A program made the position numbers and the translations under genes. The notes beneath the pieces were generated by a model. The model was not told the DNA's origin. It saw nothing but the letters and a program-made list of their open reading frames with translations, and made no database searches. 64,000 bases of DNA from JACCZX01 sp963829995 (GTDB lineage: Bacteria > Pseudomonadota > Gammaproteobacteria > Burkholderiales > Burkholderiaceae_F). Positions 46,836-54,669 of the stretch are shown piece after piece. The stretch lies in contig CAWHKW010000004.1 of NCBI GenBank assembly GCA_963829995.1, positions 248,001 to 312,000 on the forward strand, read 5' to 3'. Numbering within the stretch: position 1 is the first letter of the stretch; the number at the start of each line of letters is the position of its first letter.

Positions 46836-47026
46836 GCGCAAGGGTTGGACGCCGCTGCGCTGCCTAAGTCGTCGGGCACTTAAGTGCCAACCACTGCGGT
46901 ACTCGCGCCAGCGGCGGGCCCGCAAAATCGCTGCGCTCAAACAGCAGTCCGCTTAAAGACCCGCTGCGTTGCTCCGCTCCTCGGGCGACGACTCAAAGGC
47001 AGCGCAGCGACGTCCAACCCTTGCGC
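46836..47026. mobile_element. MITE-like palindromic element, copy 1
   Basis: A 191-base element bounded by 30-base terminal inverted repeats (46836-46865 and 46997-47026) that match at 29 of 30 positions; each begins GCGCAAGGGTTGGACG. It has no coding capacity of its own. Its interior carries AGTCGTCGGGCACTTAAGTG and, near the other end, GTTGCTCCGCTCCTCGGGCG, both of which recur, inverted, in copy 2 downstream. No clear target-site duplication is visible. It sits 46 bases upstream of the EIIA start, so it may carry or disrupt the promoter. Confidence 0.6.
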
Positions 47027-47089
47027 TTGAGAGGTCATCGCGAATCGACACGAAAAGCTTTTGGTCTCGAAGCGTGACCATGTCGCGAT

Positions 47090-47265
47090 AGCAGCGGCTG
47101 GCGCAGATGCGCCGCCTTTGAGTCGTCGCCCGAGGAACGGAGCAACGCCGGGGCTGTTGAGCGAAAAAGCGCTTTAGCCCTTTTTCGCGCCGGCGTTGTG
47201 AGTACCGCAGTGGTCGGCACGAAGTGCCCGACGACGTAGGCGGTGCAGCTGCGCCAGCCGCTGCT
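47090..47265. mobile_element. MITE-like palindromic element, copy 2
   Basis: A 176-base element with 28-base terminal inverted repeats (47090-47117 and 47238-47265, 26 of 28 matching; start AGCAGCGGCTGGCGCAG). These ends differ from those of copy 1, but inner blocks TTGAGTCGTCGCCCGAGG, CGGAGCAACGC, GAGTACCGCAGTGGT and AGTGCCCGACGAC are shared, in opposite orientation to copy 1. The middle has a separate small palindrome (GCGAAAAAGCGCTTTAGCCC then TTTTTCGC). It lies between copy 1 and gshB. Confidence 0.55.
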
Positions 47266-47290
47266 GCCACGGTTGCAGTCCGTCGTTGCA

Positions 47291-48244
47291 TCACCCCACC
47301 GCCTTCTCCAACTCATCGATAAACATGCCGGCGACGTTGAACCCCGTCTGCTCCGCAATCTCCACGAAACACGTCGGACTGGTGACATTGATTTCGGTCA
47401 AGTGGTCGCCGATTACGTCGAGTCCGAGCAGCATCAATCCGCGCGGCAGCAACGCTTGCCCGACCTCACGCGCGATCATCTCGTCGTGTTTCGTCAGCGG
47501 TTGTGCTCTTCCGTCGCCTCCTGCGGCCAGATTGCCGCGCGTCTCCCCAGGGGCAGGAATGCGTGCGAGGCAATACGGCACCGGCTCGCCGCCGATCACC
47601 AGAATGCGCTTGTCGCCCTCGCTGATCTGAGGAATGAAGCGCTGCGCCATCACCGTGCGCTGTCCGTGCAGCGTGACGGCTTCCAGAATCGAACCTGCGT
47701 TCAGGTCGCCCGGTTGCAAACGAAAGACGCCGGCCCCGCCCATGCCGTCGATGGGTTTGACGATGATGTCGCTGTGCTCGGCCCAAAAAGTTCGAATCCC
47801 CAAGATGCTGCGCGTCACCAGCGTCGGCACCGCAAATTGCGGGAACTCGAGCACCGCAAGCTTTTCGTTGTGATCGCGTAGCGCCTGCGGATCGTTGATC
47901 ACGTGCGCACCCTGCGCCACGGCGCGCGACAACAACAACGTCGCATTCAGGAATTCGACGTCAAACGGCGGATCCTTCCGCATCAGCACAGCGTCGTAGC
48001 CGTTTAGCGGCTGATCGCGCAGCCCCTGATCGACGTACCACGGCTCCGGTTGCTGTGTAAGGCGTAGTTGATGCGACTGCATCCGGACCAGCCCGTCATG
48101 GCTGTCGAACCAAAGCTCGGCCGGCGTGCCGGCGTGCACGACGTGGCCGCGGCGAGCGGCTTCCCGCATCATCGCGACCGTCGAATCCTTGTATTCCTTC
48201 AGCTGGTCGAGCGGATCGACGATGAACAGCAAAGTCAACGACAT
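47291..48244 (-). CDS. gshB: Glutathione synthetase
   Basis: An ATP-grasp ligase of 317 residues joining gamma-glutamylcysteine and glycine. The N-terminal domain ends with VLMRKDPPFDVEFLNATLLL; ATP-grasp motifs include IIVKPIDGMGGAGVFRL and the metal-binding LLGLDVIGDHLTEINVTSPT. The length equals that of the E. coli enzyme. It follows gshA on the same strand, about 125 bases apart with a hairpin between, and is itself followed by the two palindromic elements and the PTS operon. Confidence 0.96.
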   Translation of the reverse strand: MSLTLLFIVDPLDQLKEYKDSTVAMMREAARRGHVVHAGTPAELWFDSHDGLVRMQSHQLRLTQQPEPWYVDQGLRDQPLNGYDAVLMRKDPPFDVEFLNATLLLSRAVAQGAHVINDPQALRDHNEKLAVLEFPQFAVPTLVTRSILGIRTFWAEHSDIIVKPIDGMGGAGVFRLQPGDLNAGSILEAVTLHGQRTVMAQRFIPQISEGDKRILVIGGEPVPYCLARIPAPGETRGNLAAGGDGRAQPLTKHDEMIAREVGQALLPRGLMLLGLDVIGDHLTEINVTSPTCFVEIAEQTGFNVAGMFIDELEKAVG

Positions 48245-48335
48245 GACAGCGTTGCGAAGCGCGACGAGAGCAGGTTGCGTGTAGTTGCCTTCGTGAAATT
48301 GTCTGGCTTTGCCAGCGATTTCACGCTAATCAATC

Positions 48336-48363
48336 GGACAAAAGTAGGTGTGCACTTTTGTCC
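48336..48363. repeat. Hairpin between gshA and gshB
   Basis: GGACAAAAGT and ACTTTTGTCC form a perfect 10-bp stem with an 8-base loop (AGGTGTGC). It lies 6 bases after the gshA stop on the minus strand. It may reduce read-through into gshB or protect the mRNA. No T-run follows on either strand. Confidence 0.5.
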
Positions 48364-48369
48364 GTCTCC

Positions 48370-49722
48370 TTATCCCGCTATCGCAGCGGCCAGCGCTGCC
48401 GACGGGGCGGGCACCTCGAGCAATCGCGACGCGGTGCTTTCGAGCTCGATGGCGGCAGCCAGGAGTGCGAGACGCGCGATCACGCCGTACGAATAAAAAC
48501 GGTTCGGCGCGCTGTCACCTGCCTGTGCACTGCAGTCGGGCAGATTGCAGCTGTCGGAAAACGCCAGCGGCACGAAGTGCATGCCGGGCGCGTTCAGGTT
48601 CTGGTCCGGTCCGCGGTCGGTATGGACGCGATAAAAACCGCCGACCACATAGCGGTCGATCATGTAGACGACCGGTTCGGCCGCAGCGCCGTCGACGTTC
48701 TCGCGAGTCGGAACGCCTTCCTGGATGATCACTTCGGTGACCTCGAGACCTTCCTTGATCACCGCCATCTTGTTGCGCTGCTTGCGATTCAATCCGCGCA
48801 CTTCGGCCGCATCGCGCACCGTCATCACGCCCATGCCGTACGTGCCGGCGTCGGCCTTGACGACGACATAGGGTGTGTCGCTGATGTTGTGCTCGCGATA
48901 CTTTTCGCGCATCTGCTCGAGCACGAAGTCGATGTTGGTCGCGAGACACTCTTCGCCGGAGCGTTCGTGAAAATTGACTTCACCGCAGCGCCCGAAATAT
49001 GGATTGATGAACCACGGGTCGATGTTGAGCAACTGCGCAAACTCGTCGGCAATCTGATCGTACGCGGCAAAGTGGTTCGACTTGCGACGCACCGCCCATC
49101 CTGCCTGCAGCGGCGGCATCACGATCTGGTCACCGAGGCCACGCAGGATCGGCGGAATGCCGGACGACAAATCGTTGTTCAGCAGGATGGCACACGGATT
49201 GAATCCCTGTACACCAAGGTTGTCGCCATCCCGTACCAGGGGCTCGATCGTCAACTCATCGCCGTCTTCAAGCGCGATTCGAGTCGGCTGAGTAATGTCG
49301 TCGGCCAACGACCCGAGTCGAACTTCGAGACCGGTCTGGCGCAGGATGCGGACCAGTCGTGCCACATTGGTCAGGTAAAACTGGTTGCGCGTGTGTCGCT
49401 CCGGAATCAGCAACAGATTGCGCGCGTCGGGGCAGATCCGGTCAATCGCGGTTTGCGCCGCCTGCACGGCGGCCGGCAGCATCTGCTCCGAAAGGTTGTT
49501 GAACCCGCCCGGAAACAGGTTCATATCCACCGGGGCGAGCTTGAAGCCGGCGTTGCGCAGATCGACCGACCCATAAAACGGCGGCGTGTGATCCTGCCAT
49601 TGCAGCCGAAACCAGCGCTCAATCGCCGGTAACGACTCCAGGATGCGCTGCTCCAACTGCAGCAAAGGCCCGGTCTGCGCAGTTAACAGGTGAGGAACGG
49701 CGGGGGTCGGCACAGTCTGCAC
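48370..49722 (-). CDS. gshA: Glutamate--cysteine ligase, ferrooxidans/betaproteobacterial type
   Basis: A 450-residue gamma-glutamylcysteine synthetase of the distinct family found in Acidithiobacillus and betaproteobacteria, not homologous in length or motif to the E. coli type. Family segments are YGSVDLRNAGFKLAPVDMNL, FPGGFNNL, SNHFAAYDQIADEFAQLL and YVVVKADAGTYGMGVMTV, the last resembling an ATP-binding loop. The C-terminal YMIDRYVVGGFYRVHTDRG is also characteristic. It begins the gshA-gshB pair. The Ala-rich C-terminus is variable. Confidence 0.95.
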   Translation of the reverse strand: MQTVPTPAVPHLLTAQTGPLLQLEQRILESLPAIERWFRLQWQDHTPPFYGSVDLRNAGFKLAPVDMNLFPGGFNNLSEQMLPAAVQAAQTAIDRICPDARNLLLIPERHTRNQFYLTNVARLVRILRQTGLEVRLGSLADDITQPTRIALEDGDELTIEPLVRDGDNLGVQGFNPCAILLNNDLSSGIPPILRGLGDQIVMPPLQAGWAVRRKSNHFAAYDQIADEFAQLLNIDPWFINPYFGRCGEVNFHERSGEECLATNIDFVLEQMREKYREHNISDTPYVVVKADAGTYGMGVMTVRDAAEVRGLNRKQRNKMAVIKEGLEVTEVIIQEGVPTRENVDGAAAEPVVYMIDRYVVGGFYRVHTDRGPDQNLNAPGMHFVPLAFSDSCNLPDCSAQAGDSAPNRFYSYGVIARLALLAAAIELESTASRLLEVPAPSAALAAAIAG

Positions 49723-49754
49723 GATGGGCTCGCATGCTGAAGCGGGCGGCCAGT

Positions 49755-50438
49755 TTACCGTGCGGGACGCGCGTGCTCGACGAGCTTCGACGTCTTGCGC
49801 TCAAACGGATCGCGGCGCGCAAGCAGCCGCTGCTGATGCACAGAGATCAGGCGGTAATGGCGTAATCCTGCCAACCGGTCTTCTACCTCCTGGCAATCCT
49901 TGCCGTTGGCCACCCACAGCTCGGGGTCGATGCGCCGCAGGTCAAATGCAGACGAAAAGCTGCGCAAGGTCTTGCGGCCGCTGCGGTCGTTGTACTCATG
50001 GAAATACGACATCGCGAGTTCGCGCAAGCTGCGATATATCGGATCGCGATAGCGCAGTGACGCGCCGTTGGTCTTCGAGATAGCGCCCCAGTGAGTTCCG
50101 CGGCGAAAAAGCGCCAGCACGTGCGGGTAATCGCTTAACGAACAGTCGAGGTGCATGACGAGTGGCGGCTCGCCCTGCACCCACAAGGCGCACGCTGCAA
50201 ACATCGCGCCCTCGATACAGTGCGCGCGCCGATGCCGCATCACCGAGCGCACCGAATGGATGGTCTCGCCACCCAACTCGTGGTTGATCGGGATCGCGTT
50301 CAGAAATGCCTGAATTTTCTGCGGCGTCGACAACCGCTGCAAGAGCGCGAACTCCGAAACTGTCAACGCCAGGTCCTCGCGGCGGGCAAAGCGGCGTAAT
50401 GAGATGCGCTTCGAGGCCCTCGATTTCGCCGCCGGCAC
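49755..50438 (-). CDS. Transglutaminase-like protein of unknown function
   Basis: A 227-residue cytoplasmic protein. The central block RRAHCIEGAMFAACALWVQG, then DCSLSDYPHVLALFRRGTHW followed by GAISKTNGASLRYRDPIYRS, has the order Cys, His, Asn/Asp expected of a papain/transglutaminase-like fold, with Cys in a helix start after AH and His at a strand start. I recall homologues only as conserved hypotheticals. It lies downstream of the beta-barrel gene and upstream of gshA on the same strand, 32 bases from gshA, so co-transcription with glutathione synthesis is possible. A peptidase, amidase or transglutaminase activity is inferred from the residue pattern alone. Confidence 0.7.
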   Translation of the reverse strand: MPAAKSRASKRISLRRFARREDLALTVSEFALLQRLSTPQKIQAFLNAIPINHELGGETIHSVRSVMRHRRAHCIEGAMFAACALWVQGEPPLVMHLDCSLSDYPHVLALFRRGTHWGAISKTNGASLRYRDPIYRSLRELAMSYFHEYNDRSGRKTLRSFSSAFDLRRIDPELWVANGKDCQEVEDRLAGLRHYRLISVHQQRLLARRDPFERKTSKLVEHARPAR

Positions 50439-50493
50439 GTTCGCTTACGTCCGCACCACAAACTTCAACCAGAAGCCCGCTGCAGATTGGCGA

Positions 50494-51367
50494 TCAGAAC
50501 GACCCCACGAGGTACAGGACTGGGCCGCTGAACTCGTACTGCACGCTGCCGGAAAAACTGGACTTGGTGACGTCCAGGTCGTAGTCGACGTAGCGGTAGC
50601 CGAGGCCGACCCCGAAGTTCCTGGTGAACCGGTAATCGACTCCGGCTACAAGATTTACCAGTGAACCGTCGTAGTCGTTGTAGCTGAATGAAAAGAAATC
50701 AACGCGCCCCGACAGCAGCCACCGCGGCGTCAACGCGTACGACCCATAAAGGCCAATGGTCGGTAGCGGCGCCAGTGCGTCGCCCGTTCTCTTCGCCACG
50801 CTGACGCCCTCGAGCGACATGGTGAAATCCGTCACATGCAGGCCGAGCGAGATACCGAGTTCCGCTTCCGTGTTCTTGATGAACGAGTAGCCACCGGACA
50901 ATCGATAGATGTCGGAGTCGAACTCGGAGTTAACGACAATGCCGATCGGATAAGTGTTTCCGCCCCAGTTAATCGTCCTGTCTGATCACGCGCGTGCCGC
51001 TTCGATCCAGGGCAAAGTACTCACCCTCGAGTCTCCAGCGCTCGCCGAGCCGCAATTTGCCAAGGATCGACGCCTGGACTTTGCGGTCATCGAGGCCGAG
51101 ATCGTCCTCAAAGCTGATCGATGTTCCCGCGCCAAGAGTCGTGCTGTCGAGGCGCGCGGTGGTTTTCACCGTCGGTGCGTAAGCGCCGACCTCGAGGGTA
51201 AAGCCGTCCTGAAGCCCGGGATTGACGGTCCAGGTCTCCTGGCCGATCGCCAGGCCGGAAGCAAAGATGCCCAACGAAGCAAGACCCCATCGGATGGCGG
51301 CCCTTAAGCGATTGTTCTCCGAGGCTGCACTCTTATTTGTATTTTGACCTTCGACTGCACCTAGCAT
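50494..51367 (-). CDS. Outer-membrane beta-barrel protein, +1 frameshift
   Basis: The frame from the ATG at 51367 encodes a signal-anchor region (RWGLASLGIFASGLAIGQ) and alternating beta-strand sequence (FTLEVGAYAPTVKTTARLDS, KLRLGERWRLEGEYFALDRS) and stops at 50969. One base over, the barrel continues without interruption: NWGGNTYPIGIVVNSEFDSD, GLYGSYALTPRWLLSGRVDF and the C-terminal strand FSGPVLYLVGSF, ending at a terminal Phe as in outer-membrane proteins. Removing one base near 50971 gives about 290 residues, an 8-10-strand opacity/OmpW-like barrel. A ribosome site (GAGG) precedes 51367. Ligand unknown. Confidence 0.75.
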
Positions 51368-51466
51368 TTGTCTACCTCGGCCTTGAGTGATGAGTCCACG
51401 CGCGTCCTCGTGTGGTCGCGGATCATAATGTGCGCCACGACTTTGCGTACGCCTAACGAAACTTCG

Positions 51467-51496
51467 AAAAAAAAAGGGCACCTCGATGAGGTGCCC
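51467..51496 (-). terminator. Rho-independent terminator of the torF-glnK-amtB operon
   Basis: On the minus strand, GGGCACCTC and GAGGTGCCC form a 9-bp GC stem with a 3-base loop, followed by nine T. It lies about 58 bases after the amtB stop and before the beta-barrel gene, so it ends the ammonium operon. Confidence 0.9.
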
Positions 51497-51553
51497 TGAA
51501 AGTCCGCCTGTACGTTTATTGAGCCGCGTGGCGGTCGCGTACCACGCACGCCC

Positions 51554-53080
51554 TTACATCTTGTACGCCGATTCGCCGTGATAAGTCGTATCCAGCCCTT
51601 CGCGTTCTTCCTCCTCGTTGACCCTGACGCCGACGATCATCTTGACGATCAGCAAGGCAACGAACGAGACGATCGCCGATAGAACGACCGCGGTCAGGAC
51701 GGCCTGCAACTGGATCCACACCTGCGCACCAATGCCGGGAAAGTCGGCCGGGTCGCCGCACTTGTTGGTGACGTAGTTGCAGATGCCGAAGCCGCCGAGC
51801 GAAGGCGAAGCAAATACACCCGTCAGCAACGCGCCGGTAATGCCGCCCACGCCGTGCACACCGAATACATCGAGCGCATCATCGGCGCCGAGCATTTTCT
51901 TCAGGCTGCTGACACCCCAGAAACACGCGCCGCCGGCCACCGCACCGATGACGACGCCGCCGATCACGCCGACGAACCCGCACGCCGGCGTAATCGCCAC
52001 CAGACCCGCGACTGCGCCGGACGCAGCGCCGAGCATCGACGGCTTGCCTTTGATCATCCATTCGGCAAACGTCCACGTCAGCACGGCGGCCGCGGTGGCG
52101 AACAGCGTGTTGACGAACGCCATCGCCGCGACGCCGTTGGCTTCCAGGTTGGAGCCCGCGTTGAATCCGAACCAACCGACCCACAGCATCGCTGCGCCGA
52201 CCATCGTAAGCGTCAGGTTATGCGGCGCCATCGATTCACGTCCGTAGCCGATGCGCTTGCCAAGCACAAACGCAGCAACCAAGCCGGCGATGCCTGCGTT
52301 GATGTGCACGACGGTGCCGCCTGCGAAGTCCAGTGCGCCCTTCGCCCATAGCCAGCCGGCCGATGCTCCGACCGAGGCCTGCGTCGCCGCATCGGTGATC
52401 GCATCCGGACCGTCCCAGTACCAGACCATGTGCGCCATCGGCAGATAGCTGAACGTAAACCACAGCGCCATGAACAGCAGCACGGCGGAGAACTTCATGC
52501 GCTCGGCGTAAGCGCCGACGATCAGCGCACAGGTGATCGCCGCAAAGGTGCATTGGAACGCGACGAACATCAGCTCAGGAATGTAAGTGTCCTTGCTGAA
52601 CGTCGCGGCGCCGGTCTCCGGCGTCACGCCGGACAGAAACATCTTCGAGAGCCCGCCGATAAACGGTCCGCCGCCGGTAAAGGCGAGCGAGTAACCGTAG
52701 ATCATCCATAGCACCGCGATCAGCGAGAACGTAACGAACACCTGCATCAGCACCGACAACATGTTCTTCGAGCGCACCAGGCCGCCGTAGAAAAGCGCGA
52801 GGCCGGGAATCGTCATCAGGATGACCATCATCGTCGCTGCGTACATGAACGCAGTGTCGCCCTTGTTGATGTTGGGTGGCTTAGCCGCCGGGGCGGCGGG
52901 AGCCGCTGCCGGCGCCGCAGGTGTTGCCGCTTCGGCCTTCGCGGGCGTTGCGGCCGAAGCAGTCGCCTCTACCTTCGCCGCTTCACCGGGTTTCGGATTC
53001 TCGTACTGCGCGATCGCGGGCGTCAGCGATCCAATTGCAAACGCTCCTGCAGCGAGGAGCATGACCATTAGTTTCTTCAT
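51554..53080 (-). CDS. amtB: Ammonium transporter AmtB
   Basis: A 508-residue ammonium channel. A signal peptide (about 1-24) and an Ala/Pro/Lys/Glu-rich stretch of about 45 residues precede 11 transmembrane helices, so the N-terminus outside the membrane is unusually long. The pore His pair is in DFAGGTVVHINAGIAGL and FGVHGVGGITGA, and the outer ammonium-binding aromatic and Ser region in TIPGLALFYGGLVRSKN. The C-terminal EEEEREGLDTTYHGESAYKM is the cytoplasmic tail contacted by PII. The ATG at 53080 (MKKLMVML) was preferred over an ATG four codons earlier. Encoded directly downstream of glnK. Confidence 0.96.
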   Translation of the reverse strand: MKKLMVMLLAAGAFAIGSLTPAIAQYENPKPGEAAKVEATASAATPAKAEAATPAAPAAAPAAPAAKPPNINKGDTAFMYAATMMVILMTIPGLALFYGGLVRSKNMLSVLMQVFVTFSLIAVLWMIYGYSLAFTGGGPFIGGLSKMFLSGVTPETGAATFSKDTYIPELMFVAFQCTFAAITCALIVGAYAERMKFSAVLLFMALWFTFSYLPMAHMVWYWDGPDAITDAATQASVGASAGWLWAKGALDFAGGTVVHINAGIAGLVAAFVLGKRIGYGRESMAPHNLTLTMVGAAMLWVGWFGFNAGSNLEANGVAAMAFVNTLFATAAAVLTWTFAEWMIKGKPSMLGAASGAVAGLVAITPACGFVGVIGGVVIGAVAGGACFWGVSSLKKMLGADDALDVFGVHGVGGITGALLTGVFASPSLGGFGICNYVTNKCGDPADFPGIGAQVWIQLQAVLTAVVLSAIVSFVALLIVKMIVGVRVNEEEEREGLDTTYHGESAYKM

Positions 53081-53095
53081 CGTCATCCCCATCGG

Positions 53096-53434
53096 TTAGA
53101 GCGCTTCCTTGCCGGTTTCGCCGGTTCGGATGCGAACGACATGCTCGAGATCAAACACGAATACCTTGCCGTCGCCGATCTTGCCCGTGCGTGCGGAGCC
53201 TTCGATCGCTTCGATCGCGCGCTCGACGATATCGTCGGACACCGCCGCCTCGATCTTTACCTTCGGCAAGAAATCGACGACGTATTCGGCGCCTCGATAC
53301 AACTCGGTATGACCCTTTTGTCTGCCGAAGCCTTTGACCTCGGTGACCGTGATGCCTTGCACGCCGACGGCGGACAACGCTTCACGCACCTCGTCAAGCT
53401 TGAACGGCTTGATAACGGCCGTGATTAGTTTCAT
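53096..53434 (-). CDS. glnK: PII nitrogen regulatory protein (GlnK/GlnB)
   Basis: A 112-residue PII protein. Tyr51 in ELYRGAEYVVDF is the uridylylation site in the T-loop, and the B- and C-loop segments ARTGKIGDGKVFV and VRIRTGE bind ATP and 2-oxoglutarate. Adjacency to amtB suggests GlnK, which blocks the channel when nitrogen is plentiful. It lies 23 bases after torF and 16 bases before amtB, in one operon with the sigma-54-type promoter upstream of torF. Confidence 0.96.
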   Translation of the reverse strand: MKLITAVIKPFKLDEVREALSAVGVQGITVTEVKGFGRQKGHTELYRGAEYVVDFLPKVKIEAAVSDDIVERAIEAIEGSARTGKIGDGKVFVFDLEHVVRIRTGETGKEAL

Positions 53435-53456
53435 CGCTTCATTTCCTCGCTATCGC

Positions 53457-54227
53457 TTAAAACGTCTTGGTCACCGAAACCACGACACTCGTTTTGCCTG
53501 CGCCGTCCGAAGCATCGGACTTCAGAAATAGCTTCTTTTCGTTGGTTCCAACAACAGCTAGTCCGGCGAGCCAGCCCGATCCGACGATGTCATAGGTCAC
53601 ACCCAGCTTGTAATCGAAATAGGTGTCGTCGATCAACCCGACCTGTTGCCCGTTCTCTATCTTTTGCCAGCCGGCGTGGGCCTGAATGGCCCAGCCACCG
53701 TCGAAGGGATAGGCAACGGAAAAGTCCAAGTACTGCGAACCTTTCGTGTCAACGCCAGGTGCTTTCAGGTCGAAGTAGTCGGTGAAGCCGTAGAAGTACT
53801 TCAATGACAGCGGACCCCAGGTACCACCGATATACGCTTCGAAGAAATCCGGTTCGTAGCCCGCGATGAACTTGCCGGTGCCCGGGTAGTAGTAATAGAG
53901 CACCCCGACATCGAGCCCGAAGTCACCGAACGTTGTCTTGTAGCCGCCGTAGAAATCCATTTCAAGGCTGGCGCCGTTAAACAGCACCGAAGACACGTTC
54001 GAGTTCCAGTTGCCAAGATAGAAGCCCGACTTGTGAGCGAAGTCGATGCCGCCTTGGAACGCAGGCTTGTAGTCGGTCTGCGAGTAGCCACGATATCGAT
54101 AGTCACTGAACAGTCCCGCGTTGCCTGTGAATGTGAACTCGGGCTCTGGTTTCGCGGTTTGCGCCGAAACGCCCAGTGGCGCGGCACTTCCGACTGCGAT
54201 AGCGCAAGCAATCAGCGCTGTTCTCAT
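53457..54227 (-). CDS. TorF family putative porin
   Basis: A 256-residue outer-membrane protein with a signal peptide (about 1-22, MRTALIACAIAVGSAAPLG) and the family start FTFTGNAGLFSDYRYRGYSQ, then TDYKPAFQGGID, with the C-terminal strand VVVSVTKTF ending in Phe. The family (TIGR02001) is a predicted porin of unknown specificity that commonly precedes glnK-amtB in betaproteobacteria. A good ribosome site (GAGGGG) precedes the ATG at 54227, inside the leader of the sigma-54-type promoter. Co-regulation with ammonium uptake suggests a role in nitrogen-compound entry. Confidence 0.88.
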   Translation of the reverse strand: MRTALIACAIAVGSAAPLGVSAQTAKPEPEFTFTGNAGLFSDYRYRGYSQTDYKPAFQGGIDFAHKSGFYLGNWNSNVSSVLFNGASLEMDFYGGYKTTFGDFGLDVGVLYYYYPGTGKFIAGYEPDFFEAYIGGTWGPLSLKYFYGFTDYFDLKAPGVDTKGSQYLDFSVAYPFDGGWAIQAHAGWQKIENGQQVGLIDDTYFDYKLGVTYDIVGSGWLAGLAVVGTNEKKLFLKSDASDGAGKTSVVVSVTKTF

Positions 54228-54284
54228 ATTCTTTATCCCCTCTCGAAGTGTTTGGCGTGACAAACGGAATCGATTGGGCTCTAC

Positions 54285-54299
54285 GCAACATGCATGCCA
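54285..54299 (-). promoter_or_regulatory. Sigma-54 (-24/-12) promoter for torF-glnK-amtB
   Basis: The minus strand reads TGGCATGCATGTTGC, matching the consensus TGGCACGN4TTGC at all key positions except one C to T. Spacing is exact. Transcription would start near 54273, giving a 46-base leader to the torF ATG at 54227. Confidence 0.8.
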
Positions 54300-54317
54300 T
54301 TTGTTGCAGCGCCAAAA

Positions 54318-54334
54318 TGCGCGATGGCGGTGCA
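54318..54334. promoter_or_regulatory. NtrC-like site, proximal
   Basis: The minus strand reads TGCACCGCCATCGCGCA, close to the NtrC dyad TGCACCN5GGTGCA (10 of 12 fixed bases). It is centred about 53 bases upstream of the inferred start. Confidence 0.5.
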
Positions 54335-54358
54335 AATCAGGTCAACTAATCAATCCGT

Positions 54359-54375
54359 TGCACGCTGATAGTGCG
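54359..54375. promoter_or_regulatory. NtrC-like site, distal
   Basis: TGCACGCTGATAGTGCG resembles the same dyad (9 of 12 fixed bases), centred about 94 bases upstream of the inferred start, 41 bases from the first site, about four helical turns. Confidence 0.45.
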
Positions 54376-54432
54376 CGGGCGCACGGGAGCGGGGCGCCGC
54401 GCGAGGGCGCCGCAATAGGCTAAATTGGCGCC

Positions 54433-54669
54433 ATGGACAAAGTTTCGTTTCTCGATGAGCTGCAGGATCGGCTGGCGGCGCTGATGCGCAATACACCCGC
54501 GGCCGACATGCAGAAAAACGTGAAGGCGCTTTTAACGCAGCAGTTCGCGCGGCTCGATCTGGTCACGCGCGAGGAGTTCGATACGCAAACCAAGGTGCTC
54601 GCGAAAACGCGCGCCAAGCTCGAGGAGCTCGAGCGCAAACTCACAGAAATCGAAAACAAGAAGCGCTAA
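54433..54669 (+). CDS. ubiK: Ubiquinone biosynthesis accessory factor UbiK
   Basis: A 78-residue coiled-coil protein of the BMFP/YqiC family. It begins SFLDELQDRLAALMRNTPAA, contains VKALLTQQFARLDLVTREEF and ends with a helical heptad-rich tail (ELERKLTEIENKKR). UbiK assists the membrane stage of ubiquinone synthesis with UbiJ. Its TAA shares CTAA with the stop of the convergent Mrr-like gene. Confidence 0.9.
   Translation: MDKVSFLDELQDRLAALMRNTPAADMQKNVKALLTQQFARLDLVTREEFDTQTKVLAKTRAKLEELERKLTEIENKKR

Noticed and set aside
46953..47388. Open frames through the palindromic elements
   Set aside because: They exist because of the repeated GC-rich blocks and are not similar to any protein; the region is better explained by inverted repeats.
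48336..48363. Terminator between gshA and gshB
   Set aside because: The stem is perfect but there is no T-run on either strand, so it is listed only as a hairpin.
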